NCBI GenBank assembly: GCA_900546915.1
Contig: UREY01000017.1
Span: forward strand, 1-45,512
DNA from: an uncultured Eubacteriales bacterium
Lineage (GTDB): Bacteria > Bacillota > Clostridia > Oscillospirales > Oscillospiraceae
Length of the DNA: 45,512 nucleotides
Direction: 5' to 3'
Part shown: positions 25,441-34,700 of the stretch, piece after piece
How positions within the stretch are numbered: the stretch's first letter is position 1
Layout: the number at the start of each line of letters is the position of its first letter
Notes under the pieces: model-generated
Told to the model about the DNA's origin: nothing
Seen by the model: the letters and a program-made list of their open reading frames with translations, nothing else
Database searches by the model: none
Position numbers and translations under genes: made by a program

Positions 25441-25520
25441 CGGCGCAGGATGCTGGTGAAAACTGCGCGTGTGCCTTTGCCTTTGGAAGGCTTGATTTTG
25501 CATACATATGAGAGGAGCTT

Positions 25521-26909
25521 ATGCGGAAGAGATATCTGGGCGACAAAAAATTTTATGCTGCTGTGATGGCGGTGGCGGTGCCCATCATGATTCAGAACGC
25601 CATTACAAATTTTGTGGGAATGCTGGACAATATTATGGTGGGCCAAGTGGGAACCGCGCAAATGAGCGGCGTCGCCATTGTAAACCAGCTGCTTTTTGTG
25701 TTCAATCTATGTATTTTCGGCGCAGTTTCCGGTGCGGGCATTTTTACGGCGCAGTTTGCAGGCTCCAAGGACCATACCGGTGTGCGCGGGACGTTTCGGT
25801 TTAAAATCTTGATCTGTTTGCTGTTGACGGTGCTGGGTGTGGGAATTTTCCTGGCGGCGGGGGAACCGCTGATCCGGCTGTATCTCAAAGGCGAGGGACA
25901 GGACCAGGATGCCGAGCTGTTTTTGCGCTATGGGATGGACTATTTGAAGGTCATGCTGTTTGGTCTGCTGCCGTTTGCATTTGCCAATGCGTATTCCAGT
26001 ACATTGCGTGAAAACGGTCAGACGGTGATTCCCATGCTCTCCGGAATTGGCGCTGTGCTGGTCAATCTGGTGCTGAACTATATCTTCATTTTTGGAAACT
26101 TTGGTGTCCCTGCCATGGGAGTTCGGGGCGCCGCCCTGGCGACTGTGATCTCCCGGTATGCAGAGCTGGCCATTGTGGCAGTTTGGACGCATACCCATGT
26201 GGAGAAGCAGCCCTTTATTCAGGGCGCCTTTCGCTCAATGTGGATTCCTCCGCACTTGTGTAAGCAAATCCTGGCAAAGGGAATGCCTCTTTTAATCAAC
26301 GAGGCGCTCTGGGCCGGCGGAATGGCAGTTTTGAATCAGTGCTATTCGTTGCGAAGTCTGGATGTGGTGGCGGCGACCAACATTTCCAGCACCATTTGCA
26401 ATGTGTTCAACGTTTCGTATTTGGCTATGGGGAACGCAGTGGGCATTCTCATCGGTCAAAAGCTGGGCGCTGGGGAAAGCCCGGAGGAGGTGCGCAGTGC
26501 GGACCGGAAGCTGGTTGTCTTCTCCGTTGTCTTTTGCCTGGGCTTTGGTATCGCCCTGGCGGCGATTTCCGAGCTGTTCCCCATGATTTACAACACCACA
26601 GACGCGGTGCGGGGACTGGCCGGTCATTTCATTCGGGCCGGGGCGCTGTTTATGCCGTTCTGCGCATACACCAATGCCGCCTATTTTACCCTTCGTTCCG
26701 GGGGTAAAACACTGGTGACCTTTTTGTTCGACAGCTGTTTTGTCTGGTGCGTTTGCATCCCGCTGGCCTGGATTCTCTGCCAGAGGACCAGCTTACCCAT
26801 CGTACCTCTGTATTTCCTCTGCCAAGGGACGGAGGTTTTGAAGTGCTTCCTGGGCGGTTACATGCTGAAGCGGGGTACGTGGATTCAAAATATCGTACAA
26901 ACGGCCTGA
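25521..26909 (+). CDS. MATE family efflux transporter
   Basis: A 462-residue protein with twelve hydrophobic helices and the MATE pattern: AVPIMIQNAITNFVGMLDNI in helix 1, VGQVGTAQMSGVAIVNQ following, and a second half starting near GMPLLINEALW. These transporters export drugs or metabolites using Na+ or H+ gradients. The ATG at 25521 has AGGAG 5 nt upstream. It is followed by its own terminator, and a multidrug ABC exporter lies convergently downstream. Confidence 0.93.
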   Translation: MRKRYLGDKKFYAAVMAVAVPIMIQNAITNFVGMLDNIMVGQVGTAQMSGVAIVNQLLFVFNLCIFGAVSGAGIFTAQFAGSKDHTGVRGTFRFKILICLLLTVLGVGIFLAAGEPLIRLYLKGEGQDQDAELFLRYGMDYLKVMLFGLLPFAFANAYSSTLRENGQTVIPMLSGIGAVLVNLVLNYIFIFGNFGVPAMGVRGAALATVISRYAELAIVAVWTHTHVEKQPFIQGAFRSMWIPPHLCKQILAKGMPLLINEALWAGGMAVLNQCYSLRSLDVVAATNISSTICNVFNVSYLAMGNAVGILIGQKLGAGESPEEVRSADRKLVVFSVVFCLGFGIALAAISELFPMIYNTTDAVRGLAGHFIRAGALFMPFCAYTNAAYFTLRSGGKTLVTFLFDSCFVWCVCIPLAWILCQRTSLPIVPLYFLCQGTEVLKCFLGGYMLKRGTWIQNIVQTA

Positions 26910-26959
26910 TGCGGCCAAAAGAAGCTTGCTGCGGCCGGCAATTTTCATCATTCCGGCTC

Positions 26960-26999
26960 ATACCAGGAATTCGGAGAAATTCGGATTCCTGGTATTTTT
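26960..26999 (+). terminator. Terminator of the MATE gene
   Basis: An 11-bp perfect stem ATACCAGGAAT / ATTCCTGGTAT followed by TTTTT. Confidence 0.88.
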
Positions 27000-27005
27000 G
27001 CAGGG

Positions 27006-27037
27006 AAAAAGGGCAAAAGCACTTGCTTTTGCCCTTT
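27006..27037 (-). terminator. Terminator of the ABC exporter operon
   Basis: A 13-bp perfect stem AAAGGGCAAAAGC / GCTTTTGCCCTTT with a 4-nt loop, followed on the minus strand by TT then CCC. It lies 24 nt after the stop of the second ABC gene. Confidence 0.82.
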
Positions 27038-27061
27038 AAAAATATACATGATGTGGAGGTT

Positions 27062-28891
27062 CTATTTGTGCCATACCTGAGCCGCATGCTCTTCTGCAAA
27101 TTGCTTGCTGTACAGATCGTGGTAGTAGCCGCCCTTTTGGAGCAATTCCAGGTGTTTTCCTTGCTCCACAATTTTACCGTCCCGGACTACCAGGATCAGA
27201 TCCGCCTTCCGGATGGTACTGAGGCGGTGGGCGATGAGGAAGGAGGTGCGGTCCCGAAGAAGGTGGTCAATGGCAGCCTGGATCAGTTGCTCTGTCTGGG
27301 TATCGATGGAGGAGGTGGCCTCATCTAAAACAAAGATTCTGGGATTGGCCAAAACGGCCCGTGCAAAGGAAATGAGCTGCTTTTCGCCGGTGGACAGGCG
27401 GTCGCCGCCTTCGCCGACGTCGCTGTCCCAGCCCTTTTCCAGCTTTGCCACCACGGTGTCGGCGGAGACTGCCCGGGCGGCGGCTTCGATCTCCTCGTCG
27501 GTGGCATCCAAGCGGCCGTAGCGGATGTTCTCCCGGACGGTGCCGGAGAAGAGGTGCGGATTTTGAAGCACGTAGCCGATGTTGGAGTGGAGCCAAAGCT
27601 GACTGCGCTCCCGATAGTCCCGACCGTCTATGAGGATTTGCCCGCTGGTGGGCTCAAAGAACCGGCAGGCTAAATTGACAAGCGTGCTTTTACCGGCGCC
27701 GGTCTCTCCCACAATGGCTACGGTGGTACCTGCAGGAATATGGAGAGAGAAATGCTCCAGCACGTTTTCTCCGCCGTCCGGGTACCGGAAGGTGACGTCC
27801 CGAAATTCGATTTCGCCCAGCAAAGGCTCCCAATTTTCCCGCTTGGGATGGAATACATCGCCGTATTGCTCTGTGACCTCCGGCGTGTCCCGGACCTGTG
27901 GCTCCTGATCCAGAAGCCCGGTAACCCGTTCAATAGAGGCCTGCAGGGAGATGAATTCCGCAATGTTGGCGGCTGTCATTTGAATGGGCTCAAAGATGCC
28001 CACAGCATAGGTGGTAAACGTGGAAAGCGTCGCAATTGCTAAAATTTGCTGCGTTACCATGTAGCCGCCCCGCAGCAGAACAATGGCGACGGCCATGGTG
28101 GAGAAAAAGAGAACCAGGGGAATGTAGACCGCATTGAGCCGCGCGGCCCGGATTCCGGCATCGTGCATGGATTTGGTCAGGGTGCGGAAGCTCTCTGTGT
28201 TCTGGTCTTCGATGACCAGGGTTTTGGAGGTTTTGGCGCCGCTGATTCCCTCGTTAAACGCGCCGGTGATTTTTGAGTTGATTTTCCGGACCTTCCGGTT
28301 CCAATGAAGAATGCGGTTCTGGAAATAACCGGTCAGTACGGCGATGGCCGGGACGATCAGAATGACGACCAGGGCCAGCTGCCAGTTTAAAAGAAGCATG
28401 GCGGTGAAGGTACCGAGGACATAAAACAGCGCCCAGAGGATATCCGTCATATTCCAGGCAATCATACTGGCAATTCGGTTGGTATCGCTCATCACCCGGG
28501 TGAGGAGATAGCCCACAGGGGTGACGTTATAAAAGGAAAAGGACAGAGTTTGTAAATGGGTGAACAGGGTGCGGCGCATATCCCGGCCCACGTTCATTTC
28601 AATGCGCATGGAGTTTCGGCTGAACGCCACAACGGATAGAGCCTGAAAAAAGATGACGGCCAAATAGCAAGCGCCGTAGGGAAGAAGGCCCTGAAGGGTT
28701 CCGGCTTCGATGAAGTTTCCAATGGCATAGCGCTGGAACAGAGGCAGAATGACGTCGATCAGGGCACAAATGCCGTTGAAGAGGAGCATACCGGCAAAGG
28801 CGCTCCGGTAAGGCTTCAGCAGGGGAAGCAGGCGCTTCCAGATTTTCCAATCAAAAGATTTGGTATATTCTTGTTCGTCAAACGCCGCCAT
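27062..28891 (-). CDS. ABC exporter half-transporter, catalytic subunit (BmrD/TM288-like)
   Basis: A 609-residue half-transporter with six N-terminal transmembrane helices (about 25-320) and a C-terminal nucleotide-binding domain: Walker A GETGAGKST, variant signature LSTGEKQLISFARAV and Walker B IFVLDEATSSID with the catalytic Glu present. The T in the LSTGE signature and the partner's degenerate Walker B are the marks of heterodimeric type IV exporters such as BmrC/BmrD, LmrCD and TM287/288. The ATG at 28891 has AAGGAGG 9 nt upstream and overlaps the stop of the partner gene (TGATG); a TTG one codon earlier is possible. Confidence 0.93.
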   Translation of the reverse strand: MAAFDEQEYTKSFDWKIWKRLLPLLKPYRSAFAGMLLFNGICALIDVILPLFQRYAIGNFIEAGTLQGLLPYGACYLAVIFFQALSVVAFSRNSMRIEMNVGRDMRRTLFTHLQTLSFSFYNVTPVGYLLTRVMSDTNRIASMIAWNMTDILWALFYVLGTFTAMLLLNWQLALVVILIVPAIAVLTGYFQNRILHWNRKVRKINSKITGAFNEGISGAKTSKTLVIEDQNTESFRTLTKSMHDAGIRAARLNAVYIPLVLFFSTMAVAIVLLRGGYMVTQQILAIATLSTFTTYAVGIFEPIQMTAANIAEFISLQASIERVTGLLDQEPQVRDTPEVTEQYGDVFHPKRENWEPLLGEIEFRDVTFRYPDGGENVLEHFSLHIPAGTTVAIVGETGAGKSTLVNLACRFFEPTSGQILIDGRDYRERSQLWLHSNIGYVLQNPHLFSGTVRENIRYGRLDATDEEIEAAARAVSADTVVAKLEKGWDSDVGEGGDRLSTGEKQLISFARAVLANPRIFVLDEATSSIDTQTEQLIQAAIDHLLRDRTSFLIAHRLSTIRKADLILVVRDGKIVEQGKHLELLQKGGYYHDLYSKQFAEEHAAQVWHK

Positions 28892-30732
28892 CAATGCTTA
28901 CCTCCTTCTGCGAGCAGCCGCCGGTCGTCGCTGCTCATTTGAATGTCATAAATGTCCTTGTAGATACCGGGGCGGGAAATCAATTCCTGATGGGTTCCCA
29001 GGTCGGCAACCCGCCCGTTGTCCAGGACCAAAATCCGATCCGCCTGCATCAGGGTAGTCACCCGGTGGGAGATGAGAATTACCGTGGATTTTCCCAAATT
29101 CTTCCGGAGCGCGGTCCGGATTTTGGTGTCCGTTTCTGCATCCACGGCGGACAGAGAGTCGTCAAAGATCATAATGGGCGCTTCCTGCACCAACATCCGT
29201 GCAATGGCCACTCGCTGCTTCTGCCCGCCGGATAAGGTGACGCCCCGTTCGCCCACTACCGTTTCATATCCTTCGGGAAACTCTGTGATGGCTTCGTCCA
29301 CGCAGGCGATGGATGCGGCTCTACGAAGGGTAGCATCCGGAGCCTGGGGCCTGGTCGCCGCGATGTTCTCCCGAATGGTTTGAGAAAAGAGGAAGGGCTC
29401 CTGGAGTACCAGGCCGATCTGACGCCGTAGGCCTTCCCGCTGCATGGAGCGGATGTCTACGCCGCCGATGGTGATGCGGCCCTGTCCCTCCGGCAGGTCG
29501 TAAAGCCGGTCCAGGAGATGGACCAAGGTGCTTTTGCCGGAGCCGGTACCGCCCAGAATGGCAAAGGTGCTGCCCTTCGGAATGGTAAAAGATACGTCCT
29601 GGAGAACCGCCAGCCCCTCGTAGCCAAAGCTGACGTGTTCAAATGTAATATCGCCGTCTGTAGCGGCTTCCACAGCCTCCGGCGCATCTTGCTCCTCCTG
29701 GGCCTGCAGAATATACCCCACCCGGTCCAGAGAGACGCCGGCCTTACTCATATCCGAGAGAACCCGGCCCAGGGAGCGAACCGGCCAGGCCAAGGCTTCA
29801 TTATATGTAATGAAGGCCAGGAACGCGCCCAAGGTCATTTCCCCCCGAACCGTCTCCACCGTGCCGACCAGGATGACGACCATCACCTGTAGGCAGGTTA
29901 AAAAAGTACCGGAAGCCCAGTAGACGGACAGAAGCTTACCCAGGCGAATCCACAGCTGGGAAAACCGCTCGTTGCGTTGATTAAACCGGTCTACCTCATA
30001 GCGCTCCCGGCCGAATGCCCGGACCACGCGAACTCCGGTGAGATTTTCTTGCGCGCAGGTGGTGAGTTCTCCCTCGGCTTCGTCTGCTGTCTGAAAGCGT
30101 GAGGAAATTTTTCGATAAAATACCCCGGAGGACAGGCCCACGATGGGGATAAACGCCACAGCGACCAGGGACAGCTTGATGTTCATGGAGAACATGATGG
30201 ATAGGTATAAAATGATGAGGAAGACGGTGCGCACAACCTCCACCAGCTGATTGCACACAAAGTTGCGGATCACGTCCACGTCTGAGGTGCACCGCTGGAT
30301 GATTTCGCCGGTGGGATGCGCTGTGTGCCAGGCGTAGGTCAGATGCTGAATATGGCGGTAAAGGTCGTCGCGAATTCCCTTTACAAAACGTTCCGATCCT
30401 CTGGACAGATAGATTCGCTGCCCATAGCTGCAGAATCCCCGCAGGACGGCTACGAACAAAACGGCGGCGGCGGCGATCCAGAGCGCCTGTATGGGATCCT
30501 CCCGAAGGGTCTGCAGGGAGAGGATTCCCCGGAGCAACCCGGGTAACTCCGCAGGCTCTGTGCCCAGGATGGAATCAACGGTAATTTTGATGATCTGAGG
30601 CGTCATGGCATTGAAAACCATGCTGAGACAGGCGCAGAGCAGGGCGATTGCAAAATACCCCAGGCAGCTGCGCAGGTAGCGGAGGATCAAGTGGGTTTTT
30701 TCATGCCGTGACAACTGAAATGGCGTTTCCAT
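28891..30732 (-). CDS. ABC exporter half-transporter, degenerate-site subunit (BmrC/TM287-like)
   Basis: A 613-residue half-transporter with six N-terminal helices and a nucleotide-binding domain: Walker A GGTGSGKST, canonical signature LSGGQKQRVAIAR and Walker B IMIFDDSLSAVD, where Asp replaces the catalytic Glu. This is the normal state of the non-catalytic half of heterodimeric exporters. It should pair with the product of the next gene to expel drugs. The start is ATG 30732, with AAGGAGG 11-12 nt upstream, rather distant. The frame is open further 5' through the leader and terminator but that part is not part of the protein. Expression is probably controlled by the leader peptide and terminator at 30766-30907. 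Confidence 0.93.
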   Translation of the reverse strand: METPFQLSRHEKTHLILRYLRSCLGYFAIALLCACLSMVFNAMTPQIIKITVDSILGTEPAELPGLLRGILSLQTLREDPIQALWIAAAAVLFVAVLRGFCSYGQRIYLSRGSERFVKGIRDDLYRHIQHLTYAWHTAHPTGEIIQRCTSDVDVIRNFVCNQLVEVVRTVFLIILYLSIMFSMNIKLSLVAVAFIPIVGLSSGVFYRKISSRFQTADEAEGELTTCAQENLTGVRVVRAFGRERYEVDRFNQRNERFSQLWIRLGKLLSVYWASGTFLTCLQVMVVILVGTVETVRGEMTLGAFLAFITYNEALAWPVRSLGRVLSDMSKAGVSLDRVGYILQAQEEQDAPEAVEAATDGDITFEHVSFGYEGLAVLQDVSFTIPKGSTFAILGGTGSGKSTLVHLLDRLYDLPEGQGRITIGGVDIRSMQREGLRRQIGLVLQEPFLFSQTIRENIAATRPQAPDATLRRAASIACVDEAITEFPEGYETVVGERGVTLSGGQKQRVAIARMLVQEAPIMIFDDSLSAVDAETDTKIRTALRKNLGKSTVILISHRVTTLMQADRILVLDNGRVADLGTHQELISRPGIYKDIYDIQMSSDDRRLLAEGGKH

Positions 30733-30765
30733 ATCGGGGAGTCCCTCCTTTGATGAAATAAATGC

Positions 30766-30795
30766 AAAAAGCGCCCCTCCGGTCAGAGGGGCGCT
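30766..30795 (-). terminator. Attenuator terminator upstream of the ABC exporter genes
   Basis: On the minus strand a 10-bp perfect stem AGCGCCCCTC / GAGGGGCGCT with loop TGACCG, followed by TTTT, lies between the leader peptide stop (30833) and the exporter start (30732). Confidence 0.85.
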
Positions 30796-30832
30796 CCCAT
30801 TTTGGGTAGAGAAGGCGGGCTTAAACCGTCTT

Positions 30833-30907
30833 TCAGGCGCACAAAGAAACCCCTGATACCGGGCATATGAGAATTGGAACCAATAGAACAAACTTCTTCT
30901 GGGTCAT
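30833..30907 (-). CDS. Leader peptide of the ABC exporter operon (24 aa)
   Basis: A 24-codon frame starting ATG 30907 with a strong ribosome binding site (AAAGGAGG, 8 nt upstream) and ending TGA; it begins MTQKKFVLLVPILICP. It lies between a good promoter and an intrinsic terminator. The ribosome binding site side (minus strand AGGCGCACAAA, 30908-30918) is perfectly complementary over 11 nt to the end of the frame (TTTGTGCGCCT, 30835-30845), so ribosome position would decide which stems form. This is the design of BmrB, the leader of bmrCD in Bacillus subtilis. The sequence itself is not related to BmrB as far as I can tell. Confidence 0.8.
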   Translation of the reverse strand: MTQKKFVLLVPILICPVSGVSLCA

Positions 30908-30957
30908 TTTGTGCGCCTCCTTTCGTTTTTTGCTGTACAGCAGCAGACAGCGTGTTA

Positions 30958-30986
30958 AGTATATGCCCTGAGGCAAATCTTGTCAA
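30958..30986 (-). promoter_or_regulatory. Promoter of the ABC exporter operon
   Basis: On the minus strand -35 TTGACA (30981-30986), 17-nt spacer, -10 TATACT (30958-30963). It gives a leader of about 220 nt. Confidence 0.88.
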
Positions 30987-31053
30987 GCACTTTTTTCATT
31001 TTTCCTCATTTGCGGATGGAAATCTGTTTTTACGGCCCGAAGCATCCAGTGGG

Positions 31054-31067
31054 TTTGTCTTGACAAA
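31054..31067. promoter_or_regulatory. Inverted repeat TTTGTC-TT-GACAAA upstream of the second Spo0A-domain gene
   Basis: A perfect 6-bp inverted repeat with a 2-bp centre; the right arm overlaps a TTGACA (31060-31065). TTTGTC resembles the 0A-box half TTTTGTC. It lies 135 nt before the start codon at 31202. Its use as an operator is an inference. Confidence 0.4.
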
Positions 31068-31201
31068 TCCTGCTGCTGTTACTTTTGTTTATGCAAATTT
31101 TTCCTAAAATCATATATAGAGCAAGGATATACGCTAGTATATACATGGCCCGTCTTTTTGATAAAAAGAAAAAATTAAATGGGCGGAAAGGAAAAGCAGA
31201 T

Positions 31202-31534
31202 ATGAAAAATAGCAAATTTAATTTGGAGGAGCTCAGTTTTCAATTTGGTATCTATCAAAACCAGGAGGGGTATCCGATTCTTCTCTCCGCTGTGGATTTG
31301 GGGCGAACCGAGCCGGACCGGCTGCGGAGCTTAACGAAGCGGTTTTACCCGGAGGTGGGAAGACGATGCGGATGTACGGGAGCAGCGGTGGAGCGCAGCC
31401 TGCGCAGCGCCATTGCCAAAGGCTGGTCGTCCAATCCGGAGCTGTTTACCACCATTGCCGAACGTCCCATTACGCAGCCGCCGACAGCAGGTGACTTTTT
31501 GTGTATGATCCTGCACTATTTACAGGAAGCATGA
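31202..31534 (+). CDS. Second stand-alone Spo0A C-terminal domain protein
   Basis: A 110-residue protein with the same plan as the product of 9115-9447: LRSLTKRFYPEVGRRCGCTG, AAVERSLRSAIAKGW and ITQPPTAGDFLCMILHYL. No receiver domain is encoded and none is present upstream. The ATG at 31202 has AAAGGA upstream; the longer open frame (from 31085) begins in A+T-rich promoter-like DNA and is not used. It is monocistronic. It may bind Spo0A-type sites or have another target; the sequence cannot decide. Confidence 0.85.
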   Translation: MKNSKFNLEELSFQFGIYQNQEGYPILLSAVDLGRTEPDRLRSLTKRFYPEVGRRCGCTGAAVERSLRSAIAKGWSSNPELFTTIAERPITQPPTAGDFLCMILHYLQEA

Positions 31535-31629
31535 TGCCTGTGATTGCTCCGGCATAAGAAAACTTCTCATCGGGCGCATTTGATTTCTTCCGATGCACGG
31601 GAGGGTACGTCGGAGCCGATTCCAAATAA

Positions 31630-31668
31630 AACAGGTCTGTTGCAAAATAGAACATCTTGCAACAGACC
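31630..31668 (-). terminator. Terminator of the subtilase gene
   Basis: A 12-bp perfect stem GGTCTGTTGCAA / TTGCAACAGACC, followed on the minus strand by TGTTTTATTT. On the plus strand a weaker TTT follows, so it may also serve the Spo0A-domain gene. Confidence 0.75.
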
Positions 31669-31756
31669 TTTGGGAGAAATATGAAGTTATTTACAAAAGG
31701 CAGCCTACTCCAGTTGTGTGGTCAGCTGTTCGATTCCTTTTGCAGCAGGCGGGGAA

Positions 31757-34700
31757 TCAGCCTTTGTAAAAACTCATATACAGGGGATGAAGTACGTCCG
31801 CAGTTGTATCCAGCTCGGGGAGGCCGCCGGTGACTTCAGCGTGGTGGATGGTTGCAATGATGTTGTGCTCGCCGGAAGTACCTATGTCGTACAACACGTC
31901 CGGGGTCTTGATTTCATAGCGGTTCCAGTTCTCGTCATAGGCGTATTCGCCGGTTCCCACGCCGGGGAGATAGAGGTAGAACTGGTTGGTTGTACCATTG
32001 TTCCAGTAGTCGTACATGGAGACGAAGAACATGTCTCTGCCGTCTTCACTTTCACTGTAGTGCAGATCGGAGAAGTGATAGGTGATCCGGGGCATGGTGC
32101 CGGCCAGATACATGTCGTGCATGGGAGTTTCGGCCAGCTCCCGAATGACGAAGACATTGGAGGTGCCGTCCTCATAGTCCTGGACAAAAGCGCCGTAGAA
32201 ATCGCTGGGAATCATCATCGTGTTGTTCGAATCGGCGTAGTAGCTGTTGCCCCAATCGTCGGTGACCAGGTTCATGCCGACCACCTCGTCGATGTACCAC
32301 AGACGGCCTACATTATCCAAAAGCACGAGAGTGATGGTGGGAGTGTACGTGGCGCCGCCGCTCATGGCGTAATTGCCCAGGAAGTCCGAGGTGAGCTCCT
32401 GAGGCTCCCCGCCCTCTATGGTGGTAATGCCGCAGAACACCACATCCACAATGGAGCCGTTGCCGGTTTCGCCGGTGTTGAAGTTCCGATTGGATGCGGC
32501 CAGATATTCGGACAGGTCAAACCGGTGCCAGGTGAACTGCTTCAGGTCATCGTCGTAGGACTCTCCAATTTCTTCCTCCGCCTCATGGGTGAAGGGCTGA
32601 TCCACAAAGAGATAGTAGTTCATGATGGCGTTGAAACGGTCTGTGGTCTCAGAGTAACTCATGCCGAACATCACATCGCCGTCAATGGGGTTCAGCATAT
32701 CCTTTACAACGCCGGTTTCCGGATCGATCTCGTAGATCATGCCGCTGTTGCCATACTCGCAGGCCCAGAGAGAGCCTCTGCCGTAGGCGCTGGCGGCCAG
32801 GGACGACCCATAGTTCTGGAATTCCTCAGGATACGTAACGGCGTCCTGGATGTTCAGGGTAGGTACGCCGGCTTCCATGGTGTACTCGTAGAGGCTACCG
32901 CCGGAGACCTCACCTGTGGTGGCGCCCTGGGTGCTGACGATGCCCTCAATCTTCAAATCCAGGGCGGTCACTGTGACGGCGCAGGTGGTGAATTTGGAAG
33001 GATCGTCCTTGGCTGCCACCGTAATGGTACAAGTGCCGTTGTCCACCGCCGTGACCAGACCGGTTTCGCTGACGGTTGCCACGGTTTCGTCGCTGCTGCT
33101 CCACACGACGTCCTTATGAGCGGTCCACCAGGGATCCATTTGATAGGACATGGTCACGGTGGAGCCCAGATTCATGGTCATGATGCTTTGGTTGATGATG
33201 GGAGTGCCCACAATGGAAGAATCGAACGCCGGGACATTGGCGTGCTCTTCTTTGGCGGCGGCTTCTGCGCTTAACGGCGCCATCAGGCAGCAGGTCTCAT
33301 CCTTCAACGACCCAACTGTGGTGCATTGGGCGGTGTCGGGATCGATTTTTTCCAGGGTGCTCTCCCAGCTCAGCGTGCTGGTCGGACAGAATCTGGCCCA
33401 GTACAGACTCTCGGTGTTGTGGTCCCAGGTCATGGACTGGAGGTAATCCATTTCCAGCCCGGTATCTCCCACCAGCTGGAACGCGCCCATGTAAGTGCCG
33501 CTCCAGTCGGTTTCCAGCCCGGCTTTCCACAGCTGTGCCGTACTGTTTTCCTCGGTTTCCTCTGTGGCATTGGCCAACATGTACAGAGAACCCTCGTCGT
33601 CACAGGCCAGGGCCAGGGCGTATACGCCGCCCCGCGACATCACCCAGTCCTCCTGATAGGCGGCCACTTCCTCCTCGTACTCATTGAGATAGGTGCCCAT
33701 CATATTGATGGAGTAGACGGCGGACTCCAGGTAGGAGCCGGCGTCTTCCACGACCAGGCCGTACATGGTTCCTTCGGCGTAGCTGTAAGCGAGATCCTGA
33801 TAGACATTTTCCAGACTGGCCACGTAGGTGGACTCCAGGTCTACGGAATCAGCCAAAATGTCTTCATAGGCAATGGCATATAGCTTGCCGCTTTCGCTCT
33901 GTGCTAACACGTAACCGTTCAGGTATTCGGCGCAGACGAACTTTTCCTGGCTGGCAAACAGCTGGGATTCGCTTTCTGAGACATCTTCATTAAAAGCGAC
34001 CCAACTGCAGGTACCCTGCCAGAAATTGTACTGGAACGCCAGGAGGTCTCCGTAGGGCGCGCCTTCGCCGCCCAGGTTGATGGCATAATAGGTCTCATTG
34101 CCGGCGTAATCGCACACGGCGATAACAGCCTTGTTGCCATACTGCTCCCGGTAGGCTTTTAAGTCAAAGCCGCCGGAGACCGCTTTCCCCAGGTCTTTTA
34201 CAGGCATGTCGGGATAATCATATTCTACGACAGTGGTAGCCGCGCCGTCCAGCAGCAGGACTGCGGCCACGTAACGGTTGTCCTGGGCGGTGTAATACAG
34301 GGTCTGCCCGTCGCGGCTGATGGTCAGAGCATCCTTTCCTCCGGACAGGGTGGGGGCGGTGTTGTCGATGGTGAAGTCAAAGGACAGCTCCGTGCCTATG
34401 CCTACCTGACTCCAATCCACCAGACCGTTTTCATCGACGTAATACTCCGGCGCGCAGTACAGGGATACGGTGATAGGCGTATCCTCCGCCAGGGCTTCGC
34501 CGGTTGCGGGATCCGTGCCGTCCCACTCAATGCCTACGCCGTAATCGGAGGTGGTGTCCATCCATTGACCGGCCAGGTCGTAATAGAAGCAGGAGATCAT
34601 GTAGTCATCCATGAACTCGTAGTCATCCTGGTAGTACACCTCGCCGGTTTCCGTGTTGGTGACGGAGACCATAATATCGGCGGCGTTCCGCATGAGAGTG

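Noticed and set aside
30733..30891. N-terminal extension of the first ABC subunit through the leader region
   Set aside because: It would include the terminator hairpin and has no start with a ribosome binding site; the ABC exporter fold begins after the ATG at 30732.
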